Assembly (NCBI GenBank): GCA_963725505.1
Contig: CAVRYN010000003.1
Location: 267,653-331,652, forward strand
Direction: 5' to 3'
Source: Udaeobacter sp963725505
Lineage (GTDB): Bacteria; Verrucomicrobiota; Verrucomicrobiia; Chthoniobacterales; UBA10450
DNA length: 64,000 bases
How positions within the stretch are numbered: the stretch's first letter is position 1; every line of letters begins with the position of its first letter. The notes under the pieces were generated by a model that saw nothing but the letters and a program-made list of their open reading frames with translations, was not told the DNA's origin and ran no database searches. The position numbers and the translations under genes were made by a program. This document shows positions 62,763 to 64,000 of the stretch, one piece after another.

Positions 62763-63679
62763 GTTCCGCGCAGCATTTCCACCGCATAGCCGCCCACGCG
62801 GACGTTGCTAACGCGCTCGCCTTCGCGGATTGCTCGGACGTACAGCTCGCTTGGACGACGGCACTCGATCCCCTGGCGAATCAGCACCTGCTCATCGCTC
62901 TTTGCGACTTCGTGTTGGACCATCCAACTGGCGGCGCAGCCCGCCGCCGACCCTGTGGCAGGATCTTCACCGCCGTAAAAAAACATTCGAGCTCGAGCTT
63001 CAAGCCGGCCTTCGCGCCGTTCGGGACACAGAAAGTAGAAAAAGTTGGCGCCGGAATTCTTCAGAAATTCCGCTGCCTGTGCGTAACTAAACTTCAGATC
63101 CGAGAGCGTTTGTCGATTTCGGAAGGGCACGATCGTGAAGGTCAACCCTGTCGAGACCGGCTGTATCGGCCATTCCGAAGCAATCTCGTCAACGGCGATT
63201 CCAATGACGCGAGCCACTTCTTCTCGTGAAAGTGCCGGTCGAAATTCGGGATCGCGTTGTCGCATTTCGCCGAACACCTGACCGTCCACACGATCACGCC
63301 CGGCGTTCTCGGAATCCGGAGTGAAACGCACCGGGATTTTCCCGGCTTTCAAATCAAGGATGATCTCGGCAGATTTCTTTGAATTGGATCGGCCTTGCGA
63401 CACATACAAGTGCAGCGCTGTCCCAAGTGTCGGATGGCCGGCAAACGGCAACTCCTGCTCGACGGTGAAGATGCGGACTTTCTTTCCTTCGCGAGCTTCA
63501 GTGGCGGCATCACGCGGCAGAATGAAAGTCGTTTCGGAAAGATTCATCTCCCGCGCCAAAGCCTGCATCTCGCCATCATTCAATCCTCGACCATCGGTGA
63601 AGATCGCCAGCGGATTGCCCGCGAGCGGCGTCTGCGTGAACACGTCAAGCTGAACGAATTCGTAAGTACGGTGTGGCAT
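62750..63679 (-). CDS. PhzF-family isomerase
   Basis: 309 residues in two DAP-epimerase-like halves. QLDVFTQTPLAGNPLAIF, NLSETTFIL with the catalytic Glu49, ELPFAGHPTLGTALHL, and GGEDPATGSAAGCAASWM. PhzF performs the isomerisation in phenazine synthesis, but most homologues act on other substrates. No phenazine genes are near. Intact, convergent with the VOC remnant. Confidence 0.93.
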   Translation of the reverse strand: MPHRTYEFVQLDVFTQTPLAGNPLAIFTDGRGLNDGEMQALAREMNLSETTFILPRDAATEAREGKKVRIFTVEQELPFAGHPTLGTALHLYVSQGRSNSKKSAEIILDLKAGKIPVRFTPDSENAGRDRVDGQVFGEMRQRDPEFRPALSREEVARVIGIAVDEIASEWPIQPVSTGLTFTIVPFRNRQTLSDLKFSYAQAAEFLKNSGANFFYFLCPERREGRLEARARMFFYGGEDPATGSAAGCAASWMVQHEVAKSDEQVLIRQGIECRRPSELYVRAIREGERVSNVRVGGYAVEMLRGTVML

Positions 63680-63694
63680 AAAGGAGACTTCTCC

Positions 63695-63799
63695 ATGGCT
63701 ATCCGAACACGTGCAAAAAAAATGTTAATGTCTTACGGCGCGCTTAGCACAGCTTGCGTCATCCCTTTCGCAATCTTGCGCGCGGCAGGAATCTTCTGA
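63695..63799 (+). CDS. Possible small membrane peptide, 34 residues
   Basis: A strong RBS AAGGAG lies eight bases before ATG. The peptide has a basic start (MAIRTRAKK) and one hydrophobic segment (GALSTACVIPFAILRAAGIF). It is divergent from phzF. It could be real or chance; no homologue is known to me. Confidence 0.35.
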   Translation: MAIRTRAKKMLMSYGALSTACVIPFAILRAAGIF

Positions 63800-63800
63800 G

Positions 63801-63840
63801 GAAAGCGGCGGAGCACCGCCGCACTCCAAAGCGCTTCGCG
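63801..63840. repeat. Half element of the AAAGCGGCG/CACTCCA palindrome family
   Basis: GAAAGCGGCG...CCGCCGCACTCCAAAGCGC matches the left arms at 19604 and 26575; the right arm is absent up to the window end. The remaining 63841-64000 interval contains no feature I can support. Confidence 0.75.
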
Positions 63841-64000
63841 CAAAAGAAATCTCTCCTGCGCTCCTGCTTTCCTGATTAAAAAAATCAGGTCAGTGCACTC
63901 GCGATGGCGGCTACGGCAGTCATCGGGAAACTTTTTGGGACTACGGTTTCTTAACCGCCAAAGCAGCGAGCGCAGCTCAGAGTTGGATTGTGCTGAGTCG

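Noticed and set aside
1..64000. tRNA, rRNA and replication origin
   Set aside because: No cloverleaf with a T-loop, rRNA core or DnaA-box cluster was recognised by eye; a covariance-model scan would be needed to be sure.

Overview
Origin. The window looks like a chromosomal contig from an uncultivated soil member of the Verrucomicrobiota (Spartobacteria/Udaeobacter-like); Acidobacteriota is the main alternative. This rests on the moderate-to-high G+C, the sigma-X6/TPR-kinase pair, secreted beta-helix and peptidoglycan-binding proteins, and a very high density of short palindromic repeats. No rRNA, tRNA, CRISPR array or replication origin was recognised.

Layout. 1-4.2 kb (minus): a translationally coupled set of cbiX-like chelatase, GAF protein, DR2241-type protein, amidohydrolase and creatininase. 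4.3-14.3 kb: a broken TonB-dependent receptor, a Ser/Thr kinase with TPRs and its ECF sigma factor, separated by a GxxExxY gene sitting inside its own inverted repeats, then two secreted proteins (a beta-propeller type and a vanadium haloperoxidase type) whose upstream regions are duplicates. 14.4-33.9 kb is mostly housekeeping: aldo-keto reductase, PBP2, uvrC, hisS, aspS, ferredoxin, Na+/solute symporter, OGG1-type glycosylase, TonB-ExbB-ExbD, def, thiG, an interrupted DNA methyltransferase, an HD-domain protein and threonine synthase. 34-45.8 kb is envelope and stress: a beta-helix protein, a TetR regulator with two operator-like sites, paired peptidoglycan-binding proteins around two SDR genes, Dps, a Na+/H+ antiporter and hydrolases. 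45.8-49.7 kb is accessory: an IS3-type element, then a three-gene overlapping operon of pentapeptide-repeat membrane protein, nucleotidyltransferase and PPP-type phosphatase. 49.9-64 kb: peptidase T, an OYE reductase, a ketopantoate reductase, an RND pump (acrAB-like), a TMEM175 channel, nitroreductase, a VOC remnant and PhzF.

What stands out. Several families of imperfect palindromes (TGTAG...CTACA, TGTCAT...ATGACA, AAAGCGGCG/CACTCCA, TTCGCYGAAGC) lie between genes and also inside them. Some are read through in frame, and others supply a start or stop codon. The most system-like signal is the GxxExxY cassette at 10316-10802: a PD-(D/E)XK-like gene bounded by near-perfect 30-bp inverted repeats made of helically phased CGCGAAT words, lying exactly between a sigma factor gene and its kinase gene. 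Two gene-less elements of the same architecture, with different words, lie at 25604-25687 and 30445-30533.

Caution. Many genes, including hisS, carry single-base frame breaks although the encoded protein continues well conserved in the next frame. They are densest at 1-13.5 kb and 46-52 kb. Base-level assembly errors explain most of these better than real decay, so the coordinates of broken genes span all their frames.
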